NCBI RefSeq assembly: GCF_033115175.1
Contig: NC_084845.1
Coordinates: 188,501-252,500, forward strand
Origin: Lepus europaeus
Lineage: Eukaryota > Chordata > Mammalia > Lagomorpha > Leporidae
DNA length: 64,000 nucleotides
Direction of reading: 5' to 3'
The notes under the pieces were generated by a model. It was not told the origin of the DNA and ran no database searches. It saw nothing but the letters and a program-made list of their open reading frames with translations. Every line of letters starts with the position of its first letter. The stretch's first letter is position 1. This document shows, one piece after another, positions 31,883 to 52,684 of this stretch. The position numbers and the translations under genes were made by a program.

Positions 31883-32077
31883 ATGGAAATGCATGCAAGG
31901 GCTGAACTGTGGCTAGTAATAAAAAACCTTTGGCACCATCAAGGAGTTGAAGTTGTTTCATACTCAACTGGCTTTGTTAACGGAATACATGCACGAGCAT
32001 TTACAGAACAGCTAAGACCAAGATACACAGTCATCCCTGCTCATGTGGACATTGTGGTGGACAGAGACAGTAAATAA
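31883..32077 (+). other. Unidentified 64-codon open stretch
   Basis: An isolated reading frame starting MEMHARAELWLVIKNL. The spacing of AELW and FVNGI faintly recalls the RNase H part of retroviral-type pol fossils, but the match is too weak to call. No neighbouring retroelement structure was recognised. It could equally be chance. Confidence 0.25.
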
Positions 32078-32139
32078 TGAAACAAATTATCCAACGTGGT
32101 AACTTGAAAGCTTGAGATTTTTAATTCAAACTTATTTTT

Positions 32140-32560
32140 TGAACTACTAGTATATTCATGTTTCAAAATTCCAAAAATATAAAAAAATAGAGTGAAAATT
32201 ATTCCTCATCCCTGACCTCCCACTTTTCCACCTCAAGGGCAACCACTATGCCTGCTTGCTTTTCACACTTTCAGAGACTGTGTATTAAGCACAAGTTTCC
32301 TTTTTTCACAAATGGTAACATACCATATGCAGTTTTACACCTTGCTTGCCCTTCTCCCCCCAGAACTTGGAGCTCTTCCCATTAGTAGATAATGACAATC
32401 TCTTATTTTTAAGGCTGTGATCTCCATTCCACCACAATTACTCAGCTGGTTATTCATAGTGGATATGGAGGTTGTTTCCAAACTTTTACTTTGAAAATAA
32501 ATAGCATGGTGAAGACCATGTACAGTCTGAACATGTACAAATCCATTCCTACCAGCTTTG
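32140..32560 (-). mobile_element. Possible L1 3'-UTR-type fragment
   Basis: TTCAAAATTCCAAAAATATA, CAAGGGCAACCACTATGCC and GGAGGTTGTTTCCAAACTTT are typical words of old L1 3' regions. Orientation uncertain. Confidence 0.45.
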
Positions 32561-32930
32561 CTAAGCCAAGGGGTGACTGATGAACTGTCCTCAGAAGTTG
32601 CATCAACGCACAGCACTGGAAGTATGTAGGAAAAACCTCTGCCCCCTAAGAAAACTCAAGTCTGGTAAATATTGGGTGGAGGGCCATCATTACGACTCCC
32701 TTGACCCTCAAAAGATAATTTAAAGCACTACATGAAAGTCATTGGCAGGGAAAATGCTCAAAATATAGTAAGCACATGTTACAACAGAACTAGGGGGATT
32801 CCAAATTTCTAGACACAAGAAAACTATGCATATATGTGCATGTTTGTGTACAATATTTAGTGTACACTACATGTAGGTGTATACACACGTCTAAGAAAAA
32901 AATTGCAAGGAAAATTAGCAAAATCTAAAT
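32561..32930. other. AT-rich intergenic, unclassified
   Basis: TATATGTGCATG-like stretch at 32825-32890; nothing else recognised. Confidence 0.5.
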
Positions 32931-33257
32931 TTTTTTTTTTTTGACAGGCAGAGTGGACAGTGAGAGAGAGAGACAGAGAGAAAGGTCTTCCTTTGCCGTT
33001 GGTTCACCCTCCAATGGCTGCCGCAGCCAGCGCATCGCGCTGATCCGAAGCCAGGAGCCAGGTGCTTCTCCTGGTCTCCCATGGGGTGCAGGGCCCAAGC
33101 ACTTGGGCCATCCTCCACTGCCTTCACGGGCCATAGCAGAGAGCTGTCCTGGAAGAGGGGCAACCGGGACAGAATCCGGCGCCCCGACCAGGACTAGAAC
33201 CTGGTGTGCCAGCGCCGCTAGGTGGAGGATTAGCCTGTTGAGCCATGGCGCCGGCCC
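32931..33257 (-). mobile_element. CSINE B-type, reverse, with TSD
   Basis: T-run, GACAGGCAGAGTGGACAGTG, marker AGGACTAGAACCTGG, head GCCATGGCGCCGGCCC. TSD AAAATCTAAAT on both sides (about 32920 and 33258). Confidence 0.94.
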
Positions 33258-33777
33258 AAAATCTAAATGTTAATCACTATCTATGGATGGCTGAAGTATG
33301 AAGGATTTTAAGTAAGCTTTATACTTTTAAAATTTTTGTAGTTTTCCAAGTTTTACTACAAAGGACTCACACTACTTTTGTGAAGAGTGTGAATTTCGCC
33401 TAGTTTACAATAATTTCCCCTGAGGAGTTTCTTATACATTTCAAAATATTTACAAGGATGACAGTAGGAATAGCATAGCTAGACAATGTGAATCGAAGGG
33501 GGAAGTGAAAAATATGCAAAGATCTGTTGCCTCTTCCACTCCTGCCTGCTGCCCAGTGGAGTTACTGCAGCCTCGTCTGACTCAGCATCCACGTTGAGGT
33601 GTCAAATCTGCTTCAGGATGTGCTGTTTGGGTTCAGAAAAGAGGGAATGAGGCAATCACAGGTCCAGTGTCCAGTGCTGTCTAGAGCCAAAATGCTGTTG
33701 CTGGTCCCACCTCCCCAAAGCGGGGAGGCATTCTCCTGTGCATCCCCAGGCCCACACGTCTTCCTGGTGGGGGCAGT
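33258..33777. other. Intergenic, unclassified
   Basis: No gene or clear repeat. Confidence 0.5.
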
Positions 33778-33890
33778 GAAGGACAGTGAAAAGCGGGGTT
33801 CTGGTATTAGATTGTCTGGCTCACATCCTTGCTGGGCCATTTGATAACAGGTCATTTCTCCTCTCAAGGCTGTCCTGTAGCGGCACTGTT
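33778..33890 (+). mobile_element. MIR fragment, forward
   Basis: GGGGTTCTGGTATTAGATTG, GGCTCACATCCTTGCTGGG and CATTTGATAACAGGTCATTT follow the MIR 5'-to-core order. Confidence 0.65.
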
Positions 33891-34040
33891 AGTGGGCATG
33901 GGATGAAGTTTCCAGATGTTTACATGGTAAAATCAATAGAACCTCATGGGATGAGGAAGGGGAGGGACCAAAAACATTTCCTAATAGGATGGCAGGTGAT
34001 AACAGCCCCATTAAAGGGGTCAGAAGAGCATCCTGTATCT

Positions 34041-34280
34041 GAGCCGGTTCAAGCCTTGGCTGCTCCACTTCTAATCCAGCTCCCTGCTAATGAATATGGC
34101 TCAAATGCTTGCACCCATATGGAGACCCAGATGGAGTTCCTGGCTCCTGGCTTCAGCCTATCCAGCCCCAGCTGATGCGGCCATTAGGAAAGTGAACCTG
34201 GAGATTGAATATCTCTTTCTCTCTGTTTCTCCCTCTCTTTCTCACTCTGCCTCTCAAGAAAATAAATATTTAAAAAATTG
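34041..34280 (+). mobile_element. CSINE, forward, head missing
   Basis: Starts at GAGCCGGTTCAAGCCTTGGC and runs to CAAGAAAATAAATATTTAAA. Confidence 0.82.
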
Positions 34281-34942
34281 TACCTTTTCTTAGTTATGTA
34301 AACAGCAAGTTATCTGCCAAGAATGAAAGAGAAAGTAGTGCAGACCAAGGTATAATAGAATAGCAATGAAAAGTGAGAGCTGACAAAGGAAATATATGAG
34401 GATGCTATCAGAGGAAAACGTGAGAAATCAATCCAGGGCATCAACAGTATCTTACAGAGACCTCTGGAGATGAATGCAAAGTGGCTCCAAGAACCCTAGA
34501 AGACAGCTGTGCTCCAGTGGAAATCCCATCAGTGGTGATACTCTCAGCATCCAAGAACAAAAATGGACATTGCAAGTTCTCTTGTATTTTTTCCAAGCTG
34601 ATCATTCTTCCACTCAATTTTACACCCTGCAATCCAACATTCCTTTTGTAGTTTATTTTTAGGAACAAGTTTCTACACACTGAGATGTGCTGCGATCACA
34701 TTTTCTTTCTTCCAATTTTTGATGGTGATGGATGTTTAACATCACTAGAACAACTGCAGTGAGAAGAATATCAAACAAAAATGACCTGATTAAAGCTGTG
34801 CATTGACAACTGTTCTGTATAACAGGGTAGATGATTTAGTGTCCTGGTAGGACAGACATTGGCTATAGCTATAAAAGATTTATAGGCATCAGCTTAGGAA
34901 CAGTACATGATTGTTTCATTTGAGGTTAGAAAGTAGGTTTAG
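34281..34942. other. Intergenic, unclassified
   Basis: AT-rich; no gene seen. Confidence 0.5.
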
Positions 34943-35290
34943 GGGCTGGCGCTGTGGCACAGTGTGTTAATCCTCCACCTGCAGCACCAGCATCTCATAT
35001 GGGTGCTGGTTCTAGTCCTGGCTGTTCTTCCAATCCAGCCCTCTGCTATGGCCTGGGAAAGCAGTAGAAAATGGCCCAAGTCCTTGGGCCGCTGCACCCA
35101 TGTGGGAGACCTGGAAGAAGCTACTGGTTCCTGGCTTCAGATCGGCCCTGCTCCAGCCATTGCGGCCATTTGGGGAGTGAACCAGCAGATGGAAGACCTT
35201 TCTCTCTGTCTCTCCCTCTCACTGTCTGTAACTCTACCTCTCACATAAATAAATAAATAAATCTTTAAAAGCAACAACAACAAAAAAGAT
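34943..35290 (+). mobile_element. CSINE A-type, forward
   Basis: GGGGCTGGCGCTGTGGCACAG to (AAAT)n and a CAACAACAAC tail. Flanks read AGTAGGTTTA at about 34933 and 35291, a probable TSD. Confidence 0.93.
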
Positions 35291-35310
35291 AGTAGGTTTA
35301 AATCCTTAGT

Positions 35311-35640
35311 TTTTTTTTTTTTTTTCTTTTTGACAGGCAGAGTGGACAGTGAAAGAGAGAGACAGAGAGAAAGGTCTTCCTTTTTTGCCGTTGGTTCACC
35401 CTCCAATGGCCGCCGCACCATGCTGATCCGATGGCAGGAGCCAGGTGCTTCTCCTAGTCTCCCATGGGGTGCAGGGCCCAAGGACTTGGGCCATCCTCCA
35501 CTGCACTCCCGGGCCACAGCAGAGAGCTGGCCTGGAAGAGGGGCAACTGGGACAGAATCCGGCGCCCCGACAGGGACTAGAACCCGGTGTGCCGGTGCTG
35601 CAAGGCGGAGGATTAGCCTGTTGAGCCATGGCGCCGGCCA
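35311..35640 (-). mobile_element. CSINE B-type, reverse, with TSD
   Basis: T-run, TTGACAGGCAGAGTGGAC, marker AGGGACTAGAACCCGG, head GCCATGGCGCCGGCC. TSD AATCCTTAGTTT at about 35299 and 35640. Confidence 0.94.
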
Positions 35641-35721
35641 ATCCTTAGTTTTAGTATCCCTGTGCTAATAGATCAAGGACCACACTTCGAAACATGCTCT
35701 TTTTATGTCAAGAACAGCATG

Positions 35722-36028
35722 AGGACCGGTGCTGTGGCACAGCAGATAAAGCTGCTGCCTGCTGTACTGGCATCTCATATGGATACCAGTTCAGGGCCTG
35801 GTTACTCCACTTCCAATCCAGCTCTCTGTTATGGCCTATGAATTTGGCTCAAGTTCTTGGGCCTCTGCACCCATGTGGGATACCTGGGGGAAGCTCCTGG
35901 CTTCATATCTGTGCAGCTCCAGCCATTGTGGCCATCCAGGGAGTGAACCAGTGGGTGGAAGACCCCTCTCTCTGCCTCTGCCTCTCTGTAACTCTGCCTT
36001 TCAAATAAATAAATATTTATTTGAAATA
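35722..36028 (+). mobile_element. CSINE A-type, forward, first of a tandem pair
   Basis: GGACCGGTGCTGTGGCACAGC to CAAATAAATAAATATTTATT. The junction to the next copy is a short AT palindrome (AAATAAATATTTATTT). Confidence 0.88.
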
Positions 36029-36358
36029 TATGGCGCTATAGTATGGCAAATAAAGCCGCCGCCTGTAGTGCCAGCATCCCATATGGGTGCTGGTTCGAGT
36101 CCTGGCTGCTCCACTTATGATCCAGCTCTCTGCTCTGTGGCCTGGGAAAGCAGTAGAGGAAGGCCCAAGTGCTTGGGCCCCTGCACCTGTGTGGGAGACC
36201 TGGAAGAAGCTCCTGGCTTTGGATCAGCCCAGCTCCAGCCATTGTGGCCATTTGGGGAGTGAACCAGTGGATGGAAGACCTCTCTCTCTCTGCCTCTGCC
36301 TCTCTGTAACTCTGCCTTTTAAACAAATAAATAAATCTTCTTAAAAAAAAAAAAAAAA
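36029..36358 (+). mobile_element. CSINE A-type, forward, second of a tandem pair
   Basis: ATGGCGCTATAGTATGGCAAA to AATAAATAAATCTTC and poly(A). The pair is bounded by AACAGCATGAG (about 35712) and AACAGCATCAG (about 36357), so it may have entered as one unit. Confidence 0.88.
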
Positions 36359-36597
36359 CAGCATCAGTAAAGGTCAGAAACCTGTGTTTTCCTTGGGAGA
36401 AAAATTAGAGAAGCAACATGAAGAAGGTAGTTTCCCACTGTAGACATATTAAGAATGTTCTCCTCTGCATAAATGATGTCTTTTCTCTGGGCCTTGACAG
36501 TCAAGATAATGTCTTCCAATAGTCCTCCAGTAGGGGCCCTCTGCAAGGTTGGGGAGATGTCCTGCAAGAACAGTGGTAGTCATAAGAGTTCACAAGG

Positions 36598-36915
36598 GGC
36601 CGACGCCGTGGCTTAACAGGCTAATCCTCCACCTTGCGGCGCCGGCACACCGGGTCCTAGTTCCGGTTTGGGCGCCGGATTCTATCCCGGTTGCCCCTCT
36701 TCCAGGCCAGCTCTCTGCTATGGCCCGGGAAGGCAGTGGAGGATGGCCCAGGTCCTTGGGCCCTGTACCCGCATGGGAGACCAGGAGAAGCACCTGGCTC
36801 CTGGCTTCGGATCAGCGAGATGCACCGGCCACAGCAGCCATTGGAGGGTGAACCAACGGCAAAAGGAAGACCTTTCTCTCTGTCTCTCTCTCTCTCACTA
36901 TCCACTCTTCCTGTC

Positions 36916-36941
<26 letters not shown>
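36598..36941 (+). mobile_element. CSINE B-type, forward, young, with TSD
   Basis: GGCCGACGCCGTGGCTTAAC, marker CCGGGTCCTAGTTCCGG, ends in about 30 A. Perfect 14-bp TSD AAGAGTTCACAAGG at 36584-36597 and 36942-36955. Confidence 0.96.
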
Positions 36942-36946
<5 letters not shown>

Positions 36947-36955
36947 TTCACAAGG

Positions 36956-37576
36956 CCCATTAGCAGAGCCCAGTGGAAGTCATTCCACCAGGCCAAAGCA
37001 AGGAGGTAAAATGGGCAGGCTCAGGGTAGAGAAAATTTTAGTTTTTTTTTTTTTTTTCCTTTTAACAAATAAAGATTAAATAAGAATGGGGTCAAAAGAG
37101 ACTTAAGAAAAATGTCAAGTAAATGCACTGTGGGTTCTTGATCACATCATGAATGGAACAAAGAAAATAGAAAACAAAACATTTATAAGGCAATCAGGAA
37201 TATTTGATATCTGATGATATCAATTTAGGTAACAACAATGTAGTCTTCTTTGAGATTTAATAAAATCAATCATATTTTCCTGTTTCATCACAGGCATTAA
37301 GTGAAATGAATATTTTTTCTTTTCTGCATTGCTCAAGTGGAGACAAACACAATAAGCTTGGGATCATTGCCCTGATATGAACTGTTGCTTGTACACCATC
37401 AGTGCAAACAAACACAGCAGAAAAGGCAAATGGTTTAGTGTAATTATGAAAATGATTTTGTCCTTGTGGCTCAACATGGTTCATGTACATACAAAGTCTT
37501 TGCCTTTTAGGGATATATTCAGAAATAGGGATGAAGTAATATGATTTCTGGGACTGATGTTAACAATGAAAACACA
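36956..37576. other. AT-rich intergenic, unclassified
   Basis: T-run at about 37041-37056; no gene. Confidence 0.5.
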
Positions 37577-37665
37577 TGGGGCCAGCATTGTAGTGCAGCA
37601 GGTTAAGCCACTGCCTGTGATGATGACAACCCATATGAGTGCTGGTTTTAGTACTGACTGCTCCA

Positions 37666-38343
37666 TTTTTTTTTTTAAGATTTTGTTTGTTCAGGCCAGC
37701 GCCGCGGCTCAATAGGCTAATCCTCTGCCTAGCGGTGCCGGCACACCAGGTTCTAGTCCCGGTCGGGGCACCGGATTCTGTCCCGGTTGCCCCTCTTCCA
37801 GGCCAGCTCTCTGCTTTGGCCAGGGAGTGCAGTGGAGGATGGCCCAAGTACTTGGGCCCTGCACCCCATGGGAGACCAGGATAAGCACCTGGCTCCTGCC
37901 ATTGGATCAGCGCGGTGCGCCGGCCACAGCGCGCCAGCCGCGGCGGCCATTGGAGGGTGAACCAATGGCAAAAGGAAGACCTTTCTCTCTGTCTCTCTCA
38001 CTGTCCACTCTGCCTGTCAAAAATAAAAAAAAAAAAAAAAAAAAGATTTTGTTTGTTTATTTGAGAGGCAGAGTTAGAGAGAGAAAGAAAGGTCTTCCAT
38101 CGCTGGTTCACTCCCCAAATGGCCCCAACAGTCAGAGCTAGGCAGATCTGAAACCAGGAGTTAGGAGCTTCTTCTGGGTCTGTGTGGGTGCAGTGGCCCA
38201 AGCACTTGGGCCATCTTCCACTGCTTTCCCAGGCCATAAACAGCTGGATTAAAAGTGGAGCAGTCGGGATACAAACCAGTGCCCATATGGGATGCCGGTA
38301 CTGTAGGCAGAGGCTTAGCCTACTATGCCACAGCACCAGCACC
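37666..38343 (-). mobile_element. Middle CSINE A-type of the nest, reverse
   Basis: Tail T-run/AAGATTTTGTTTGTT at 37666-37691, interrupted, resumes at 38043 with the same words plus TATTTGAGAGGCAGAG and ends ACAGCACCAGCACC. TSD CTGCTCCA from the outer copy. Confidence 0.9.
37692..38042 (+). mobile_element. Inner CSINE B-type of the nest, forward
   Basis: GGCCAGCGCCGCGGCTCAAT, marker GGTTCTAGTCCCGGTC, ends in poly(A). Perfect 15-bp TSD AAGATTTTGTTTGTT at 37677-37691 and 38043-38057. The youngest of the three. Confidence 0.95.
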
Positions 38344-38592
38344 CTGCTCCACTTCTGATCCAGGTCCTTGCTAATGTGTTTGGGAAAGCAGCAGAAGATG
38401 ACCCAAATACTTGGGCCTCTGCCACCCATGTGGGAGATAGGATGAAGCTCCTAGCTCCTGGCGTTAGCCTGGCCCAGCTCTGACTATTGTGGCCATTTGG
38501 GGAATGAACCAGTGGCTGGAGACCTCTCTCTCCCTACTTTCTATAACTCTGCCTTTCAAATAAATAAAATAAATCTTAAAAAAATAAAATGT

Positions 38593-38799
38593 CCACAATG
38601 AATGCTGAAAGATTATTTAGAAAAGTAAGTAGTTGTTGTCTTCTTTTCTTCACACCAACTGTGAATGCTGCAAAACAGTGAAAGATTCTCTAAAAAGTAA
38701 ACTATATTTTACTTAGCTAATGATACTATTTGTTAAAATCAAATGTACATGATTGTACAGCTTTGATCAATTTACGGAGTGTAGAAATGTGTTGGCTGT
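38593..38799. other. Intergenic, unclassified
   Basis: AT-rich; nothing recognised. Confidence 0.5.
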
Positions 38800-39045
38800 G
38801 GTGCTAGGCTGGGTTTCTACCAGGGGTGAGAAAAGTCTTTGTTGAGTTTTCCTGAGCACTGTAGTATGTTGAGCAGCAACCCTGGTCTCTAGCCACTGGA
38901 TGACAGTGGTACCCTTCCCTTGCTGACAACTGAGAATGTCTCCAGACATGACTAAACGTTCTCTGGGGGGCAAACCACCCCAGGCAAGAATCTGTGGCTA
39001 ACAGCAACACTGGTTGTTCTAATGGAGTGGTTTTCAGCAAGCGCT
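38800..39045 (-). mobile_element. MER5A-type hAT-Charlie element, reverse
   Basis: GTATGTTGAGCAGCAACCCTG, GTCTCTAGCCACTGGATG, AATGTCTCCAGACATGAC, CTCTGGGGGGCAAACC and an end near AGTGGTTTTCAGC follow the reverse of the MER5A consensus. Non-autonomous, non-coding. Confidence 0.8.
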
Positions 39046-39829
39046 GACTCCCCTCAGGAACACTGTGGAATTTCATGGGCACTTCTTTATCACATGACTT
39101 GGGGTGTGTGTGTATGCAATGTGGGAGGGAGCCAGGCATGCTGCAATGACCATAAAGCAAAGGACTGGCCCCAGTGGACCATATATATAAGGTGTGAAAC
39201 AACAATATATGCAATATATGAACTGAACCTCTGACTGATTTCACATATAAACATAAAAGAATTGTTGCATGCTTAGAATTTACACAGAATTTTCAGGAAA
39301 TGCAGCAGTATTTTGCTTTGTTCATTTTTTCATGAGTTAGTCAATACTCTAGAAAATCATATCCCAATCAAGAATGGCCCTCACACATTTCTGTGGCCAA
39401 CAGCATACCCTGTACTAGTGTGCAAGTTACAGGCTGTTGCCCCAGATTTCTTTGTATAACTGGGCCCACACAATGGAAATGGCAAGATACTAACTGGCTC
39501 AGGAAGCATCATTTTACCACATTACTCTATCACAAACTACTTTCATTTAAATTACCCTACACAAAATGAGGATATATGTTGATTTTTCTGCATTACGTAT
39601 ATGGGTAGGTTACATTCTTGGTGAATTTACTGTTCTGTAATGGAGGAACATTTGAAAATGTTATTAAAAGGGGCCCTGGGTTTGATAGATTTGGGAAGCA
39701 TTGTTTCCTTAGAAAGTCAGAGGTCACCATTAGTATTTTTACCCCAAGTCCCTATTTCCATGTATATGCTATGTGGACTTACCGCATTTTTATACCTGTG
39801 GTTCAAAAATCATCTGCAGAATTTCTCTC
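39046..39829 (-). other. ZNF8: Likely ZNF8 3' UTR and flank
   Basis: The ZNF8 stop codon is at 39830-39832. The lower-coordinate sequence is AT-rich and repeat-poor up to MER5A and should hold the 3' UTR. The poly(A) signal was not pinned down. Confidence 0.45.
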
Positions 39830-50123
<10,294 letters not shown>

Positions 50124-50216
50124 CTGGGGCCGACGGATTGAGGACAGAAGCCCGAGGAGAGCCCCAAATCACAGGGCCGCCTCCACCAACCGGACCACCG
50201 GACTAGCCGCTCACGG

Positions 50217-50265
50217 AACAATGGCGGCTGCGCCGGCGACGCTGTGACTACAACTCCCAGAAGGC
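50217..50265. promoter_or_regulatory. ZNF8: ZNF8 promoter: YY1-like and ZNF143-type sites
   Basis: AACAATGGCGGC at 50217-50228 resembles YY1. ACTACAACTCCCAGAAGGC at 50247-50265 is a near-canonical ZNF143/Staf word. Both lie about 95-140 bp upstream of the ZNF8 ATG on the minus strand. No TATA box. Confidence 0.7.
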
Positions 50266-50289
50266 CGCGCGGCACTGCGCAGCGCCAGG

Positions 50290-50352
50290 CCAATGGGGGC
50301 CTCCGCCCTCCTGGCCTTCGACCAATGGAGGACTTCTGAAGCCGCGGCCAAT
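50290..50352. promoter_or_regulatory. ZNF8: Three CCAAT boxes (NF-Y type) upstream of ZNF8
   Basis: CCAAT at 50290-50294, 50322-50326 and 50348-50352, all in the same orientation, each followed by GG and spaced 32 and 26 bp. Multiple CCAAT boxes at about three helical turns are typical of NF-Y promoters. Confidence 0.75.
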
Positions 50353-50900
50353 GGGAGGCTCCGCCTGCCGGTCCCGCGGCGCCCGACCGCGCTCAGCTTG
50401 CCGGCCCTCTGTGGTGCCCGGCGACCGGAGGCGTCCGTGCCCAGGGTCCGCGTGGGCGGCCACCAAGGGGCCCCGGATGTCGGGGCCCACACTCCCATCC
50501 TGACGGCCGAGGGGCCGGTGGAGTCCGAGCGGCGGCGCTGGGATGGCGGGCTTCCCGCGGCCCCCGTCGTGGCTCGGCCGCGAACTCCAGTGGCTTCAGG
50601 CTGGGCCGCTGGGCCGGGTCCTCCCGGCTGGACGAAGCCTGGGGGGCGCCTCGTCGTAGGCCACAGATTACCGTCCTCCTCAAAAACACAAAGTTACCTC
50701 AGCTCGTAAGTGTCGCGGACGTCCTGGTCGTCGGGGAAGGCGGCTCGTGGCCAGCAGGGGGCGAGCGAGGCTCGCGGGAGCTGGTCGCGCCCCTGGACCG
50801 TGGGAGGCGCCCACGGCGAGTCGGGGACCCCTGTACTCGGGGTTCATGTTGGCCAGAGAGGCTCACCGAGATGCGTGTGCACCTCAACGAGTGTCTCTCG

Positions 50901-51292
50901 CTGAAGCGCCAGGCACAGCAGGGAGGAGAACGGATACCCGGCGGCTGATGGTGCAGCGGGGAGTGTGGGAAATGAACCCGGTCCCCAGCAGGCACGGAGC
51001 GGCTTCCTCCCCGGCCCTCCCTTCCCCGACCCTTTCCCCTCCCCAGCACCCTGCAAAGGGCCAGCAGGACCGGGAGGAGTCCCAGGAGTTAGTAAAACAA
51101 AAGTTATAGGAGGCCACTGTTTCCGACTAAGCTCCTGTGCTAGGCACAAACAGAACACAGCAAATAAAAAGGGAGCCGCCTATGCCAAATGCAACATCCT
51201 CGAACAGAAACTTTCAGGAAGCAGATCCCCAAAGAGAACAGTTTCTCCCCAAGGCAGGAGAGTCTGCTTTACCTAAGTGTAATAAGGAAGTC
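50901..51292. other. Unclassified sequence beyond the ZNF8 CpG island
   Basis: GC falls after about 51080. No repeat or exon recognised. Confidence 0.5.
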
Positions 51293-51305
51293 CCTCTGCT
51301 TTAAC

Positions 51306-51349
51306 TTTTTTTTTTTAAATGGTTTATTTTATTCATTTGAAACGCAAAG

Positions 51350-51382
<33 letters not shown>

Positions 51383-51617
51383 CGGGGTGGGGGGGAGCCT
51401 TCTGTCCACTGGTTCACTTCCCAAATGGCCGCAACAACTGAGGCTGGGCCAGGCTGAAGCCAGGAGCCACAGTCTCCCATGTGGGTGCAGGGCCTCAAGG
51501 ACTTAGGCCATCCTCCACTGCTTTCCCAGGAGCATTAGCAGAGAGCTAGATTGGAAGTGGAGCAGCTGGAACTGGAACCAGTGGCCATGCTAACTCACTG
51601 AGCCACAGTGCCAGGAT
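51306..51617 (-). mobile_element. CSINE A-type, reverse, with TSD
   Basis: T-run, AAATGGTTTATTTTATTC, (GA)n at 51354-51381, body, head GAGCCACAGTGCCAGG. Perfect 13-bp TSD CCTCTGCTTTAAC at 51293-51305 and 51618-51630. Confidence 0.94.
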
Positions 51618-51630
51618 CCTCTGCTTTAAC

Positions 51631-52565
51631 GCTAAAAAGAAAAGTTATCTGATGTTAAGTAATGAGCTTTTCCCCGTTGTCTCCTTGTTCCCGCCTTTCA
51701 AACGTCACTGTTCTCCCAGTGGGACCCTTCTCCCAATAGGAGCCTTCATTCTATCTTTTTAGAATGGAGGTTGCTCATTTCATGAATTTCAAGTAAAAAC
51801 CAATTATGTCCGTAACTAGATTTGTTGTACATTATTCTTTTGATAGATGTCTTCACTCACCAGCACAGGTGGCAGCACCTGCTGTGGAAATGATGGGCCC
51901 AACAGCCTCCAGGAGCCCGAATTTGCCTTCTCTGGGAGCCCGCCACATTCTCAGGCAATATCCCCTTCTCTGTGGGCAGAGGAACTACAGGAAGGGTCTG
52001 TTGCCTTTCCTTTAGCACAGTTCCCTGGGATGGAGAGGGCTGTGGAAGATCTATTGTCTTTTCCTTAGTAGGAGCCTGATGTTCCTTTGGAACCAGTCAC
52101 CGGGCTCAGACTCCCTCCTGGTTCTAATGGTGCTGAGTTTGAGATTCCTGGTGTTACCCTGTGTGTTTTCCTTTTTTAGTTCTGGTAGTTTTGTTTTTGT
52201 GATTCTAAGATAGAAATTTGTGTACTGCAGTAATTTTCTGTGGGTGGGCCCAAGAGCCCTTGGGAGTTCCTGAGACCCTCTGAAGGGGTTAGTGAGTTCA
52301 AAACTAAGTCCATAATAATACTGAGATGTTGGCTTTTTCTTTCATTTTCTCCTGAATATATGGTAGAGTTTTTCAGAGGCCACTGGAGAGTAATACTGGA
52401 ACTGATTAAAGGGACAAACAGCTATGGATATTCAGCTGCTTTCTGTCAAGCCAGACATTACAGAGATTTGAATAATATAATGCAGTTCCTCTCTTTTTAA
52501 TAATTTTTGTTTTGAAAATGTGATTATGTTTCACCAGGTTAGTGCATTTATTTTTAAAAATACGT
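51631..52565. other. Intergenic, unclassified
   Basis: No gene recognised. Short open frames around 51806-52068 have no recognisable domain. Confidence 0.5.
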
Positions 52566-52684
52566 TGTATTAGTTTTCCACAGCTGCAGTAATAAAATAC
52601 TACAAACTGGGTGTTTTAAGCAACACAGCTTTACTGTCTCACAGTTATAGAGGCTAAAAACATGAGATCAAAGTGTTGGCATGG

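Larger units (their letters stand above)
37577..38592 (+). mobile_element. Outer CSINE A-type of a three-level nest, forward
   Basis: Head GGGGCCAGCATTGTAGTGCAG at 37577 runs to CTGCTCCA (37658-37665) and resumes at the duplicated CTGCTCCA (38344-38351), then continues to CAAATAAATAAAATAAATC. The interior is a reverse CSINE that itself contains a third copy. Confidence 0.92.

Noticed and set aside
35330-35668. Recurrent peptides rich in SERERQRERSS and GAGPKHLGHPPLPS seen at many places
   Set aside because: Translations of CSINE copies; the same peptide recurs wherever a B-type SINE lies and is not a gene family.
36598-36680. tRNA-like A-box and B-box words in SINE heads
   Set aside because: They are the internal promoter of tRNA-derived CSINEs; no cloverleaf of a functional tRNA gene was found.
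50293-50709. 138-codon plus-strand frame in the ZNF8 CpG island
   Set aside because: GC-rich open frame with no recognisable domain or paralogue; typical of CpG islands.
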